From the NCBI GenBank assembly GCA_963696665.1, contig CAVOLE010000008.1, forward strand, positions 868,001 through 932,000: a stretch of DNA of 64,000 nucleotides, given 5' to 3'. Both the position numbers and the translations under genes were made by a program. This DNA is from Roseiarcus sp963696665. Lineage in GTDB: Bacteria; Pseudomonadota; Alphaproteobacteria; Rhizobiales; Beijerinckiaceae. Below are positions 1 through 8,755 of the stretch, piece after piece. Under the pieces are notes generated by a model. The model saw nothing but the letters and a program-made list of their open reading frames with translations, did not search any database and was not told the origin of the DNA. Within the stretch, counting starts at the first letter, position 1. The number at the start of each line of letters is the position of its first letter.

Positions 1-441
1 TCCGGCGACGATCGCCGTTCGGTCGATCGCATTTTCAGGAATGAGCTCCCAGTTGACCGTGTCGCCGAAGGCCTCGTTAATGCGCACGCCGTTCTGATAG
101 ACGGCAAGGCCGATCGGCGTGCCGCTGACAGCGGTGGCGTCGAAGCCCCGGTAGCTGAGGTCAGGCTGGAAGTCGTTGCCCGACACGTTGCCGACGGTGA
201 CGCCCGGCGCCTGCCGCGACAGCGTGTCAGGCAGCGTCGTGTCGTTGAAGGTCTGAGAGTCCTGCGAGTTCGTCTGCCAGACGGCGAAGGGAGATTTCGC
301 GACGTCGATCTCGCCGCCGCCGAGCGGCGTTGTCGCGACCACGTCGAAGGTCGGAAGTTCGATTGTTTGGGCCCGAGCGCCGGCCGCCGTGAGGGTTAGA
401 ACGACGCCGACCGTTGCAATGCGGGCAACCTTGGCCGTCAT
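1..441 (-). CDS. TonB-dependent outer-membrane receptor, N-terminal part (cut by window edge)
   Basis: The reverse strand gives 147 codons starting at ATG 441, with a strong purine-rich ribosome site just upstream, and stays open to base 1. Residues 1-24 look like a Sec signal peptide ending in ARAQ. A plug domain follows, seen in LPDTLSRQAPGV, the NDFQPDLSYRGF stretch and GLAVYQNGVRINE, all typical of TonB receptor plugs. The beta-barrel lies outside the window. Family knowledge: such receptors import chelated metals or cofactors using TonB energy. The C1 and lanthanide genes nearby make a metal role (LutH-like) possible, but the plug alone cannot show the ligand. The family call is firm; the substrate is unknown. 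Confidence 0.85.
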   Translation of the reverse strand, partial: MTAKVARIATVGVVLTLTAAGARAQTIELPTFDVVATTPLGGGEIDVAKSPFAVWQTNSQDSQTFNDTTLPDTLSRQAPGVTVGNVSGNDFQPDLSYRGFDATAVSGTPIGLAVYQNGVRINEAFGDTVNWELIPENAIDRTAIVAG

Positions 442-580
442 TCCTTCCTCCCCTTCTTGATTTTATTTTCTTGGCATTCGGAGCCGCGAGCCGGCTCGCC
501 GGGAGGGACTGAGACGCGGAGCATCTTGGAGCCCGCTCGCGACAAGGTCACAATAGCTGCCCGCGGCCGCGCAAGGTATT

Positions 581-2000
581 TCAATGATTGGAAGGCCGCC
601 CATGCCGGCTTCCCGCACGAGCCGGGAAATATTCCCGCTCGGGGGCCGGTCGCGCCGTTGCAAAACGCGCTTCCAACACAAATCCGCCCGCTCGGGGCAA
701 TTCGATGCTGACCGATCCGCCCATGAGCCGGACCCGATCGCGCATGCCCACAAGGCCCATGCCCGGCTCAGCCTCCCCTTGCAACCCGCGGCCATCGTCG
801 GCCACGCGAATGACAAGCCCGGCGAGCGCCGGATCGCGCAGGCCTGGCGTCTCGACGGGTGCTTCGAACTTGAGCGACGCCTCGATCCGCGTCGCGCCGG
901 CATGACGGAACGCGTTGGTCAACGCCTCTTGCACGAAGCGATAGGCCATCAGAACTCGCTCGCTCGCCCAAGGCTTCGACGCGCGGGTCTACCTCGAGCG
1001 TGACCACAATCTTGGGTTCTGCCCGGCGCCAATGGGCGACGAGCGCCTCCAGCGCCTCAATAAGGCCGAGCTCCTCGAGCGTGGCGGGCCTGAGATCGGC
1101 CAGAATCCGCCGGTTCTGGCCTTGCAGCGCTCCGACCTGGGCCTCGATCGCGCTCGCCGCAGCGCGCGCGGCGGGCTGATCTCCGACTGCCTTCGCCAGC
1201 ATCGCAGCGCTTGCGCGCAAAGCGAAAAGGTGAGGGCCGAACTCGTCGTGCAGCTCGTGCGCGATGAGCTGCCGCTCCTCGTCGTGAGCCTCGAAAACGC
1301 GCTCCATCAATGCGTCGTTGGCGCGATTCAAGCCGTCGAGCGTGTCCGCGAGAGAATTGATCTTGGCGTTGAGATTGCGGATCTCCGGAGGTCCGTCCCT
1401 TTCGGCGCGCGCGCTATAGTCGCCGGCTTCAAGTTTCGCCAGCGTCGCCCCCGCGACCCCCAGGGGCTTGACCGCGCGGCCAATCAGGAGGCTGGTCACC
1501 CCCATTGCGACAAGCGCCAGCAGTCCGCCCTCGAGCGCGTTCTCCCGCGCTTCGCCCCAGACCTCGTCGATTTCGTCCGCAGGATCGGCCACGAGGACAA
1601 TCGACTCGGTCCCGCCGTTCTTCAGCGCAACAGGAATCACGGCTGTCTCGGCCGGCGCGCCGGCAAGGGCGCGAAACCAGCGCGGCGCCGCGGACTCTCT
1701 GTTCGCCTCGCCGAGTATTGAAGACGCGAGCGATGGATCGCCAATTCCCGCGCGCACATGCCGCAAGTGCTGCAGACTGCCGACGAGGTTCTTGACCACC
1801 TCCGGCTCCGGCGCCTCAGTCGAAAGGGCGAGCGTCGTTGTGACGAAATCCTTGGTCACGCGCATCGCGCTTTGCGTTTCCGCGCGGGATCTGCCGCTCG
1901 CCTGCCAGACGTCATGGATCGCGTCGGCGACTAGCCAAAGAGCGAACAGCGAGGCAAAGATAAGATTGAGCCGGTTGCGCAGGGAGATTGAACGCCACAT
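581..2000 (-). CDS. NarX/DegS-type sensor histidine kinase, interrupted by a 4-base frameshift
   Basis: From ATG 2000 (a TTG at 2027 is also in frame) the protein has a membrane helix near residues 10-30, a periplasmic sensor region to about 140, a second helix (GLLALVAMGVTSLLIG), a HAMP-like linker, and a HisKA_3 dimerisation helix with the phospho-His in IAHELHDEFGPH. The reading frame breaks at three tandem TCGC units (956-967). Removing one unit restores GERVLMAYRFVQEALTN and the HATPase box DGRGLQGEAEPGMGLVGMRDRV-like region down to 581. The corrected length is about 471 residues. It is divergent from the response regulator at 2149, its probable partner. The signal is unknown. Its position beside fae recalls the C1-regulating FlhSR/FaeRS pairs of other methylotrophs (inference). 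Confidence 0.82.
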
Positions 2001-2148
2001 CCGTCTGACGCCTTTTTTACGCTTCAACCGTTGATTTTGCGCAGGCCCGTGTCAATGCTGATGGAGAGATGGCGCCTCAAACCGCATTTTCCGTGGCGGC
2101 TCGGGCTGGTTCATCGGGCTTAAAGGTTCGACCGGGAGACTTCGGCCG

Positions 2149-2766
2149 GTGCGGGTTCTCATTGTCGACGACCATCCGATCATTGTCTCGGGATGCCGGT
2201 CGCTTCTCGAGGATGAGGGGGACATCGAGGTCCTCGAGGCGCAGGATGGCGCGGCTGGCTTCGCCGCCTTCTTCAGCGAGCGACCTGACGTCGGAGTTAT
2301 CGACATCAATTTGCCGGGCTATTCTGGGCTCGAGCTTTTGCGCCGCATCCTCGAGCGTGAGCCGGAGGCTCGGCTCGTCATCTTCAGCATGAACGACGAT
2401 CCAACCGTGGCCGCGCGCGCGATTGAGGCCGGGGCCAAGGGCTATATTGCGAAGAACGATGATCCCACGCTGTTCGCCGACGCGATCAAGACGGTCGCGA
2501 GCGGCGGCCGTTATCTTCACCCCGAGATGGCGCGGCGAATCGCGTTTCTGCGCGCTGACCCCGGCCCTGACGCGCTCTCGAATTTGAGCCCACGCGAGCT
2601 CGAAATCCTCCGCCTTCTGGCCGCCGGGCGCACGATGGCGCAGATCGCCGATCTTTTGAACGTCTCCTACAAGACGATCGCCAACAACTGCACCCAGCTC
2701 AAGCAGAAGCTGGGCGCACGCTCGGCGATGGACCTGATGCGCATCGCCATCGACGCGCGGAGTTAG
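2149..2766 (+). CDS. LuxR/FixJ-type two-component response regulator
   Basis: The protein has 205 residues from a GTG start at 2149. The receiver domain (1-120) shows the acidic pair VDDHP at 7-8, the phospho-acceptor Asp52 in VIDINLPG, and the conserved Lys in GYIAKND. The C-terminal LuxR-type helix-turn-helix (about 140-200) carries LSPRELEILRLLAAG and then the recognition helix in NVSYKTIANN. It is therefore a DNA-binding output protein, presumably phosphorylated by the divergent kinase ending at 581. It faces fae convergently across a hairpin terminator. Control of the neighbouring C1 genes is a reasonable guess from position; no operator could be identified. Confidence 0.9.
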   Translation: MRVLIVDDHPIIVSGCRSLLEDEGDIEVLEAQDGAAGFAAFFSERPDVGVIDINLPGYSGLELLRRILEREPEARLVIFSMNDDPTVAARAIEAGAKGYIAKNDDPTLFADAIKTVASGGRYLHPEMARRIAFLRADPGPDALSNLSPRELEILRLLAAGRTMAQIADLLNVSYKTIANNCTQLKQKLGARSAMDLMRIAIDARS

Positions 2767-2783
2767 GCGCAAGCCAAATCAGG

Positions 2784-2812
2784 GCACGCGGGAGAGCATG
2801 TCTCCCGCGTGC
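2784..2812. terminator. Perfect 12-bp hairpin between convergent regulator gene and fae
   Basis: GCACGCGGGAGA (2784-2795) and its exact reverse complement (2801-2812) flank a 5-base loop. It sits in the 76-base gap between the stops of the response regulator and fae. No long T-run follows on the plus strand; on the minus strand the flank is mildly T-rich. A bidirectional transcription stop is the likely role. Confidence 0.7.
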
Positions 2813-2842
2813 GGATCGATTCCCGATCGGCGCCCGATAAGC

Positions 2843-3349
2843 TTATGGGCTGAACGGGTGCTTGGCGGAATCGCGCTGAGCGACGACTTCCGCAGGCGTC
2901 GGCTTGCCGCTGACCGCCCGCTCGATCAATTCCTTGACCGCGCGATAATTGTACTCGTGGATCTTCTTGTCGTCGGCCGCGTCCCAATGGATGAAGACGC
3001 CGACGCAGATGAAGACGTCGTCGGCCTCGGCGGCGGGAATTGTGCCGTCGGCGACGCTGTCCGCGACCGCTTTGGCGACCGCATGTTGCGCCGGCCCGAA
3101 CATCTGCACCGCCTGCTTGGCGCCCTTGATGGTCACCTTGTTGAACAGAACCGTGTTGGGCTTGGTCGGCAGATTGGGCGCCAGAACCGCGAGTAGGGAC
3201 GTGAAACCGTCCTTGTTGTTGGTCAGAGCATTGGCGAAGGCGGTTTCCGCCGCGCTGCCTCGTGGGCCAATGATGAGATCAATATGCGCGACTTCGTTGC
3301 CGTCGCCGACCAGCGACTCGCCAACCATCAGCTTGTGAATTTTAGCCAT
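2843..3349 (-). CDS. fae: Formaldehyde-activating enzyme Fae
   Basis: Fae condenses formaldehyde with tetrahydromethanopterin to methylene-H4MPT in the cytoplasm (EC 4.2.1.147). The 168-residue product is full length for the family. The N-terminus carries MVGESLVGDGNEVAHIDLI, which contains the conserved catalytic-site His (residue 22), and the family segments PNTVLFNKVTIK and GPAQHAVAKAVADSV are intact. ATG 3349 is preceded by GGGAGGAATT, a strong ribosome site. It ends a minus-strand run orf17-mch-orf5-orf7-fae, the order I recall from Methylobacterium extorquens. The strong leader and a 146-base gap to orf7 suggest its own promoter, as expected for an abundant enzyme. Confidence 0.97.
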   Translation of the reverse strand: MAKIHKLMVGESLVGDGNEVAHIDLIIGPRGSAAETAFANALTNNKDGFTSLLAVLAPNLPTKPNTVLFNKVTIKGAKQAVQMFGPAQHAVAKAVADSVADGTIPAAEADDVFICVGVFIHWDAADDKKIHEYNYRAVKELIERAVSGKPTPAEVVAQRDSAKHPFSP

Positions 3350-3495
3350 GCCAATTCCTCCCTGAGATCAAGCCAAACCACATTCGTCCACCGCCACTTA
3401 AGACGCGGCGGACTGGCTATCCTTGTTGTCAGCACCCCGCGGAGGCGGGATCGGTTGGCCGGATAGTCAAGGGGCGCAAGCCCCTTAGGCCCAAC

Positions 3496-4386
3496 TCAAG
3501 CATCGTTAGCGCGTAAGGGCAAGATGGCGGAAGCGCATTTGTCGTCACGGAGGCGTGAGAGAGAGGACGCAAACAAGGTTGCCACAGTGAGATCCGCGCT
3601 CGTTCCAGGGTTGATCCCGCGCGATTTGAGCGCCGCATCCCAGTCGAGCAGCCTATCGGCGATCTCCACCGGATCGCGAGCCGCGGCGAACGCGTCGCGC
3701 CAGTCGGCGGCCTCGCGGCGGACAGCCTCGGCGGCGTCCAAGTCGAACTTGCGCACGATATGCGTGTCGGGCAGCGCGGCGAGAAACGTCAGATAGACGG
3801 CGAGCGTGGACCAGCGGGCGCCAATATGCCGCCGGCGGGCCGCCGCCAGCGCCGGCAAGCCGAGCGAGAAAATGTCCTCGTAAGCCGTGACGTACTGCCA
3901 CGCGATGCGGTCCCGCCCCGCCGCGTCGCCCATGGCCTCGCGCAGCGTCACGGCGGGGGGAGCGTTGACATCGTGCCGGGGGGCGCGTCCGAGACCGCCG
4001 GGATTGGCGGCGGCTATGGCGGAGAAGACGTCCGCGGCGTCGGACAAATCAAGACCGTCGAGCACTCGCGCCAGCGCCGGGCGCAAAGGCGTCTCCTGGG
4101 TCTCCGCGGCAGCGGCAAGCGGGGCGCACAGGAGTATGATGCCGAGATTGGTGTTCTGACCGACCGCCTTCAGCGTCGCGTCGACGGCGGCGCGGACGCG
4201 GGTTCCCACTCGAGTTCCCCTTGACGCGATTGGCGCCGCGCTCGCCTCGGCGCTTCGAACAAAGTCTTCGACCTCCATGCGGTGGCCTGGCGCGAACCGA
4301 TGCACGTTGCCCGGTTTGGGCGCGTCGAGCTCGGCAAGGCACGCCTCGATATAGGCCGTCGCCACCAGGTCCTCGGGGCCGGTCAT
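3496..4386 (-). CDS. Triphosphoribosyl-dephospho-CoA synthase-like protein (methylotroph orf7)
   Basis: The protein has 296 residues. The CitG/MdcB family fold is recognisable from ACLAELDAPKPGNVHRFAPGH near the N-terminus, the Asn/Gly-rich segment GQNTNLGIILL (about 98-108) and GINPGTSADLTVATLF near the C-terminus. CitG proteins transfer a triphosphoribosyl unit to dephospho-CoA. In methylotrophs the homologue sits in H4MPT clusters (orf7) and is thought to help make the cofactor, with the exact step unproven. ATG 4386 overlaps the stop of the preceding ATP-grasp gene by four bases, so translation is probably coupled. No citrate lyase genes are nearby, which favours the cofactor role. Confidence 0.85.
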   Translation of the reverse strand: MTGPEDLVATAYIEACLAELDAPKPGNVHRFAPGHRMEVEDFVRSAEASAAPIASRGTRVGTRVRAAVDATLKAVGQNTNLGIILLCAPLAAAAETQETPLRPALARVLDGLDLSDAADVFSAIAAANPGGLGRAPRHDVNAPPAVTLREAMGDAAGRDRIAWQYVTAYEDIFSLGLPALAAARRRHIGARWSTLAVYLTFLAALPDTHIVRKFDLDAAEAVRREAADWRDAFAAARDPVEIADRLLDWDAALKSRGINPGTSADLTVATLFASSLSRLRDDKCASAILPLRANDA

Positions 4387-5308
4387 GGAGCGCGCCGTTG
4401 CACGGGCTGGCGCATCAGCTCATCCATGAGCGCCGATGCGATCGCCTCGGCGATATTGCGCTTGCTCACCTTTTGCAGGCCGCTCCAGGCGGGCATGCTG
4501 TTAACCTCAAGCACGGTCGGCGCGCCATGAGCCGTGACCAGCACGTCGACGCCGGCGATTTCGGCGCCGACCGCCTCCGCCGCGGCAATCGCCAGACGCT
4601 CCATCTTGGGATCAGGCGCGACGGCCAAGGGCTCACCGCCTTGTTTGACGTTGGTGATCCATGTCGCGGCCCGGCGCATCATCGCAGCGATCACACGGCC
4701 ACGCAGGACGAACAGCCGATAGTCCGCAAAGCCCCGAGTTGCGTTCGATTGAAACTGCTGCAGATAATAAACCCCCGCCATCTCTTCGGCATTGGGCAAG
4801 TCCTCCGGCAGCCGAATCAGGCGCAAGCCCTTTCCTTGCGCCCCGAACAGAGGCTTGAGCACGAGCGGGCCGCGCGGCGCCTCACGTTCAACCAAGGCGC
4901 GCGCAACTTCTGCGGATTCCGTCGTCCAGGTCGGCGGCGTCGGCACGCCGGCCTCGGCGAGCAAAAAGCTTGTCATCGACTTGTCGACGCAGCGTTCGAT
5001 GGCGCGCGCGTCGTTCCAGACGTCATCCCAAGTTTCGTCAGCGCGTGCAGCACGCCGAGGCGTTTCGTGACCGCCTCGAACGAGCCTGCCGACAGCGTGC
5101 GCACATGCACGGCGTCAGGCAGTCGGGACCCCAGCACGGGCAACGACAATCCGCTTGGGCTGGACGTGTCGAACCCACAATCGGCAAGGTCGATGCGCTC
5201 GACGCGCGCGCCGGCGCTCGTGAACGCAGCCTCCATTTGGCGCGCATGCCAATCGCGCTGATCGCTGACAAGAAGGATGGTTGGGCGATCAGCCAGCCGT
5301 CCCGCCAT
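4383..5308 (-). CDS. RimK-like ATP-grasp ligase (methylotroph orf5), frameshifted
   Basis: Two overlapping frames encode one ATP-grasp enzyme. The N-terminal part starts at ATG 5308 (MAGRLADRPTILLVSDQRDW) and runs to HALTKLGM. The remaining part (VWNDARAIERCVDKSMTSF, then GPLVLKPLFGAQGKGLRL with the nucleotide-binding lysines and TVLEVNSMPAWSG with metal ligands) lies in another frame. One base appears missing near 5020-5028; corrected, the product is about 308 residues. RimK-type enzymes add glutamate-like groups by acyl phosphate chemistry, and archaeal MptN does this to H4MPT, so a late H4MPT-modification step is plausible. It lies between mch and orf7, matching the known methylotroph gene order. 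Confidence 0.83.
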
Positions 5309-5309
5309 G

Positions 5310-6281
5310 TCAGGCGAACGAGGCATCGAGCAATGTGTGGTGCACCGCTCCAGCGTGAAAACTCTCTCCGCTTTCGACCGCCGTGACGATGACCTCAGCC
5401 GGGCTGAACAGCATGGGATCGATGGCGTAGAAATCGCCCTTGAAGCGCTTGAAAATCTCGGCGAACGGAGCGCCGAAATCGCGCGACGCGCGGCTGGGAA
5501 GCGCCTCCGCGAGACTCTTCGCCTCGGCTGCCGGCCCGGTGACGTAAAGCTGCGCGCGTCCGCCGTAGATGATCGCATCGTTGGTGCGGCCCATGGCGGT
5601 GACAAAGTCGGGATGCGGGGGGCTCAACGGCGCGGCGCCCATGCCGTCGATGATGCAACGAAGCGGAAACTTGAGCTCGTGCGCCTTGTGCAACGCCACT
5701 TCCAGCACCCGCGCGACCACCTGGGCGCCCCCGGCTAGGCTCTGCGTCGGGGCGTAAATCACTGTCAACGCCGACGGCGCCACTCCGCAATCGCCCGCCA
5801 CTTTCTCCACGATCTCGGGCGGCGGCGAGCGGCCGCTTTCGATGACGAGCGTCGCGATATCGGCCTGGTCCCGATAGCCGATGTCTTTGAACAAAGCCTC
5901 CTTTTGCGCAAGCGCCCGAGCCGGGCCGGAGCCAAGAGCGAAGAACGCGTCCTTGCCGGTCCCATGCGCCAGGCTCCAACCCGCGTATTGACTCGCGAGG
6001 CACGCAATCACCGGCTGCGAGGAACTGACGGCAATTGTCCACGGCCAGCGCGGCGTTGCGTTATCCGTCGTGAGCCTCACTGCGCCAAGCCCGCCCATAC
6101 AGATCTCCGCGATGCGCAGTCCCGCTTCAATGCCGCCGCGCTCACTTGCGCCCGCGTCAATCAAGGTTTCGCCGAGCGTCCCGCGCGCAACGCCGAGATT
6201 CAATATCATCGCGTCGTCTCGCAGCGCAGCCGTCAGCGCGGCGGCGCGTCTATTGACGCTTATGGTCTTGGCGGCGCTCAA
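5310..6281 (-). CDS. mch: Methenyl-H4MPT cyclohydrolase Mch
   Basis: Mch opens methenyl-H4MPT to N5-formyl-H4MPT (EC 3.5.4.27), the step between MtdB and the Fhc complex. I place the start at TTG 6281 because GGAGGAGGGACA precedes it and it overlaps the stop of orf17 (TTGA). This gives 323 residues, normal for the family; the open frame continues upstream without similarity. Family segments include ILNLGVARGTLGETLIDAG, EICMGGLGAVRL, FALGSGPARAL and FKGDFYAIDPMLFSPAEV. It is translationally coupled with the ATP-grasp gene upstream and followed two bases later by orf5. No defects are visible. Confidence 0.95.
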   Translation of the reverse strand: MSAAKTISVNRRAAALTAALRDDAMILNLGVARGTLGETLIDAGASERGGIEAGLRIAEICMGGLGAVRLTTDNATPRWPWTIAVSSSQPVIACLASQYAGWSLAHGTGKDAFFALGSGPARALAQKEALFKDIGYRDQADIATLVIESGRSPPPEIVEKVAGDCGVAPSALTVIYAPTQSLAGGAQVVARVLEVALHKAHELKFPLRCIIDGMGAAPLSPPHPDFVTAMGRTNDAIIYGGRAQLYVTGPAAEAKSLAEALPSRASRDFGAPFAEIFKRFKGDFYAIDPMLFSPAEVIVTAVESGESFHAGAVHHTLLDASFA

Positions 6282-7396
6282 TGTCCCTCCTCCTGAACGA
6301 GAGCGACGATTTTTCGCGCCCGCTCGCTGGCGCAGGCGCGCGCCAAATCGACGGTCGCGCCAACGCCAAGCGTTGTGCACAAGGGATCGCCGGCGGCGAT
6401 GCGCGTTCCGGGCGCCGATCGATCGACCGCCCAATCCGGCCAATTCGCTTGGCCACGCACGACAATGTCGTGAGGGGCGTAAACAATTTCCGCCGATTTG
6501 AACGTCATGCTGCGAGAAGCCGGCGTGAGGCATCCTTCGCACGCGGCGATGTGACGCGCAAACAACGGAGCCTCGTTCGATTCGAACACGTCCAGCGTCG
6601 CCCCTGGCCGGGGATTGATCTCCAGGAGCCAGACCGCATCATCCGAGACCAGAAAATCAGCGCTGTTGAGGCCAATGAGACCGAATTCGGCAGCGACCAC
6701 GGCGATCGCGCGCGCAATTTCTCGCGCATGCGATGGCTCGATCTCGATGGGTCCTGCTGCGCCGCCGTATCGAAACGGCGACGCCAGCGTCGGCGCGGCC
6801 CATTGCATGCTGAGACCAATAATTTCCGCTCGTTTCTCGCTCGCGAGGAACAAAGCCGAGATGTTCCTTCCCGCGACGCGCCGTTGAAAATAAGAATCGG
6901 GCCGAAGGCGGCTCGGACCTTCCGCGTTGGCGATATGGTCGCCTCCCGCGCCCCCGCGCTTTTTCATGAGCCAGAGTTCAGGTTCGTCGGGCGCCGAAAA
7001 CTGAACCTGCGGATGGCGAACGCCATTCGCCTCGCAAATCTGTGCGAGCGCGATCGGATCCTTGGCGCGCTGCAGAATCTCCGCCCCGGCGCCAAATACA
7101 CGCGTCTTACGGGCGATCGCAGCAATCGTTTCCGGCTGATGCTCGAACCCCGCGCCATAGACAAGCCCAATCGGGTCATGGGCGCTGATGAGTGTTTCAA
7201 CGGCGCCCACGACCTTGTCGCGCGTCAACCCACCCGCCAAGCCGCCCTCGAGCTTCACCGAAGCCGAACTCATCGCTCTCATATCGTCATCGCCAAAGAC
7301 ATCAATCGAAAGGGGATCAAACCCGGCACGGCTGGCGCAGGAGGCAAGCGCGCGCGCCGAATAGGCTGCGACAATGATCGCCGGACGGTCAATCAT
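6278..7396 (-). CDS. ATP-grasp domain protein of the H4MPT/methanofuran cluster (orf17; MfnD-like)
   Basis: The start is placed at ATG 7396 (MIDRPAIIVAAYSARALA); a TTG at 7435 is in frame. The product is about 372 residues. The N-terminal pre-ATP-grasp part is followed by the ATP-grasp core with WLMKKRGGAGGDHI (nucleotide loop) and LLEINPRPGATLDVFE (metal-binding Glu/Asn). The C-terminal segment with WAVDRSAPGTRIAAGDPLCT resembles PurK/biotin-carboxylase-like tails. Archaeal MfnD uses this fold to attach glutamate to tyramine in methanofuran synthesis, and methylotroph orf17 is the accepted counterpart by context. It is first in the minus-strand operon orf17-mch-orf5-orf7-fae and divergent from fhcB. 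Confidence 0.85.
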   Translation of the reverse strand: MIDRPAIIVAAYSARALASCASRAGFDPLSIDVFGDDDMRAMSSASVKLEGGLAGGLTRDKVVGAVETLISAHDPIGLVYGAGFEHQPETIAAIARKTRVFGAGAEILQRAKDPIALAQICEANGVRHPQVQFSAPDEPELWLMKKRGGAGGDHIANAEGPSRLRPDSYFQRRVAGRNISALFLASEKRAEIIGLSMQWAAPTLASPFRYGGAAGPIEIEPSHAREIARAIAVVAAEFGLIGLNSADFLVSDDAVWLLEINPRPGATLDVFESNEAPLFARHIAACEGCLTPASRSMTFKSAEIVYAPHDIVVRGQANWPDWAVDRSAPGTRIAAGDPLCTTLGVGATVDLARACASERARKIVALVQEEGH

Positions 7397-7600
7397 CACA
7401 CGCGGCGCTTCAGCTGTTCGAGAACTTGGCGACAAGGGCTAGGCATTTCCTCAGGCTGCGCTATTGTTTGTCGCTGAGCTGCAAAAAGATCGCGATGCGA
7501 TTGAAGCCGCTGACTCGGGATTTGTCCAGTCGGGTCGCAAATCCCCGACAGCGCTTGCAGTTGCCGCCATCGGCTGACGGGAGCGAAACGAGCGGAGCGT
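7397..7600. promoter_or_regulatory. Divergent promoter region between orf17-mch and fhcBADC
   Basis: About 200 bases separate the starts of two divergent C1 operons, so both promoters must lie here. I see no convincing -35/-10 pair, operator palindrome or terminator by eye. GC content is close to that of the coding flanks. Confidence 0.45.
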
Positions 7601-8755
7601 ATGTCGCTGAAAGATTCAATCGGCGCCGAAGCGGTAGCATCGATCGATGGCGCGCCTGCGTCGCTCGACGATGCGGCCGCGGCCGCGGCTCGCCTCATGG
7701 CGCGAAGCAATCAACCGCTCATCGCGGGATTGGGCGCGGATACAGCTGGAGCAAGGGCGGCGATCGCGCTCGCCGAGCGGGTCGGCGGCGTCATCGAGCA
7801 TATGCATTCGGCGGCGCTGTTGCGCGATCTCGACCCAATGCGTGAGACTGGCGTCATGCTGACCACGCCGGGCGAAGCGCGCGTGCGCGCCGACGTCGTG
7901 CTGCTTATCGGCGACGGCTTGACGGAAACCTGGCCCGCCCTGAACGAGCGGCTGCTGCGCCCGCCGGCGAGGCCCGAGGGCGTGGACGTCAAGCGGCGCA
8001 TTGTGTGGCTGGCGCCAGCCATAGGCGCAAGAATCCGTGGGTTCGAGGGCGATATCGAGATCCGGGAAGCGGGGCGCGGCGCAACGCTCGCGGTCAATCT
8101 TGCGGCCTTGCGCGCGCGCGTCAAAAACCGCCGCATCGCTAACCTCCGAATCGCGCGATCCGCGTTGTCTTTGTCCGCGCTCGACTCGCTCGCCGCCACC
8201 CTGAAAGGCGCGCGCTTCGGCGTCGCGGTTTGGACGGCGGAGAGCCTCGGCGCGCTCGAGATCGAGATGCTCAACGGGCTTGTGCGCGACTTGAACGAAA
8301 CCGCACGCTTCTCGACATTGCCGCTTGCGGCGCGGGACAATGGCGTGGGCGTGCTTGCCGCTTGCGGGTGGGCAACCGGCTTCCCGATGCGAACCGGATT
8401 CGGCGCCGGCGTCCCGGTCCATGATCCATGGCGGTTTGACGCCGAGCGACTTGTCGCGTCCGAGGAGACCGATTGCGTGTTGTGGATCTCCGCTTTTGGA
8501 GCGGCCCCGCCTGGCTGGCTGAACGCGGCGAACGTCATCGCTTTGTGCCAGCCGACGGCCGAATTCGCCAAGGAGCCGAACGTGCGGATTACAGTCGGGC
8601 GCCCTGGCGTCGATCATGAGGCGGTGATGCATTCAGCCGACGCCGGGACCCTGGTCGCCGAGACCGCCTCAGCAGGCGCCGCCGCGCCGAGCGTCGCTGA
8701 GGCCCTCGAGCGCATCGCCGCCGGCCTCACACAGGCGCAAGCTGCTTCATGCTGA
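7601..8755 (+). CDS. fhcB: Formyltransferase/hydrolase complex subunit B (FhcB)
   Basis: FhcB is the bacterial relative of the tungsten/molybdenum subunit of archaeal formylmethanofuran dehydrogenase; it has lost redox activity and acts as a structural part of the Fhc complex. The 384 residues include PLIAGLGADTAGARAAIALA, VGGVIEHMHSAALLRDLD and CGWATGFPMRTGFGAGVPVHD, all typical of FhcB. There is no cysteine or selenocysteine where a pterin-bound metal would sit, as expected in bacteria. It starts at ATG 7601 with a GCGGAG leader, is first of fhcBADC, and its stop overlaps the fhcA start by seven bases. Confidence 0.93.
   Translation: MSLKDSIGAEAVASIDGAPASLDDAAAAAARLMARSNQPLIAGLGADTAGARAAIALAERVGGVIEHMHSAALLRDLDPMRETGVMLTTPGEARVRADVVLLIGDGLTETWPALNERLLRPPARPEGVDVKRRIVWLAPAIGARIRGFEGDIEIREAGRGATLAVNLAALRARVKNRRIANLRIARSALSLSALDSLAATLKGARFGVAVWTAESLGALEIEMLNGLVRDLNETARFSTLPLAARDNGVGVLAACGWATGFPMRTGFGAGVPVHDPWRFDAERLVASEETDCVLWISAFGAAPPGWLNAANVIALCQPTAEFAKEPNVRITVGRPGVDHEAVMHSADAGTLVAETASAGAAAPSVAEALERIAAGLTQAQAASC

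Noticed and set aside
5310..6542. Longer Mch starting at 6542
   Set aside because: The extra N-terminus is Arg-rich with no similarity and lies inside orf17; TTG 6281 has an excellent ribosome site.
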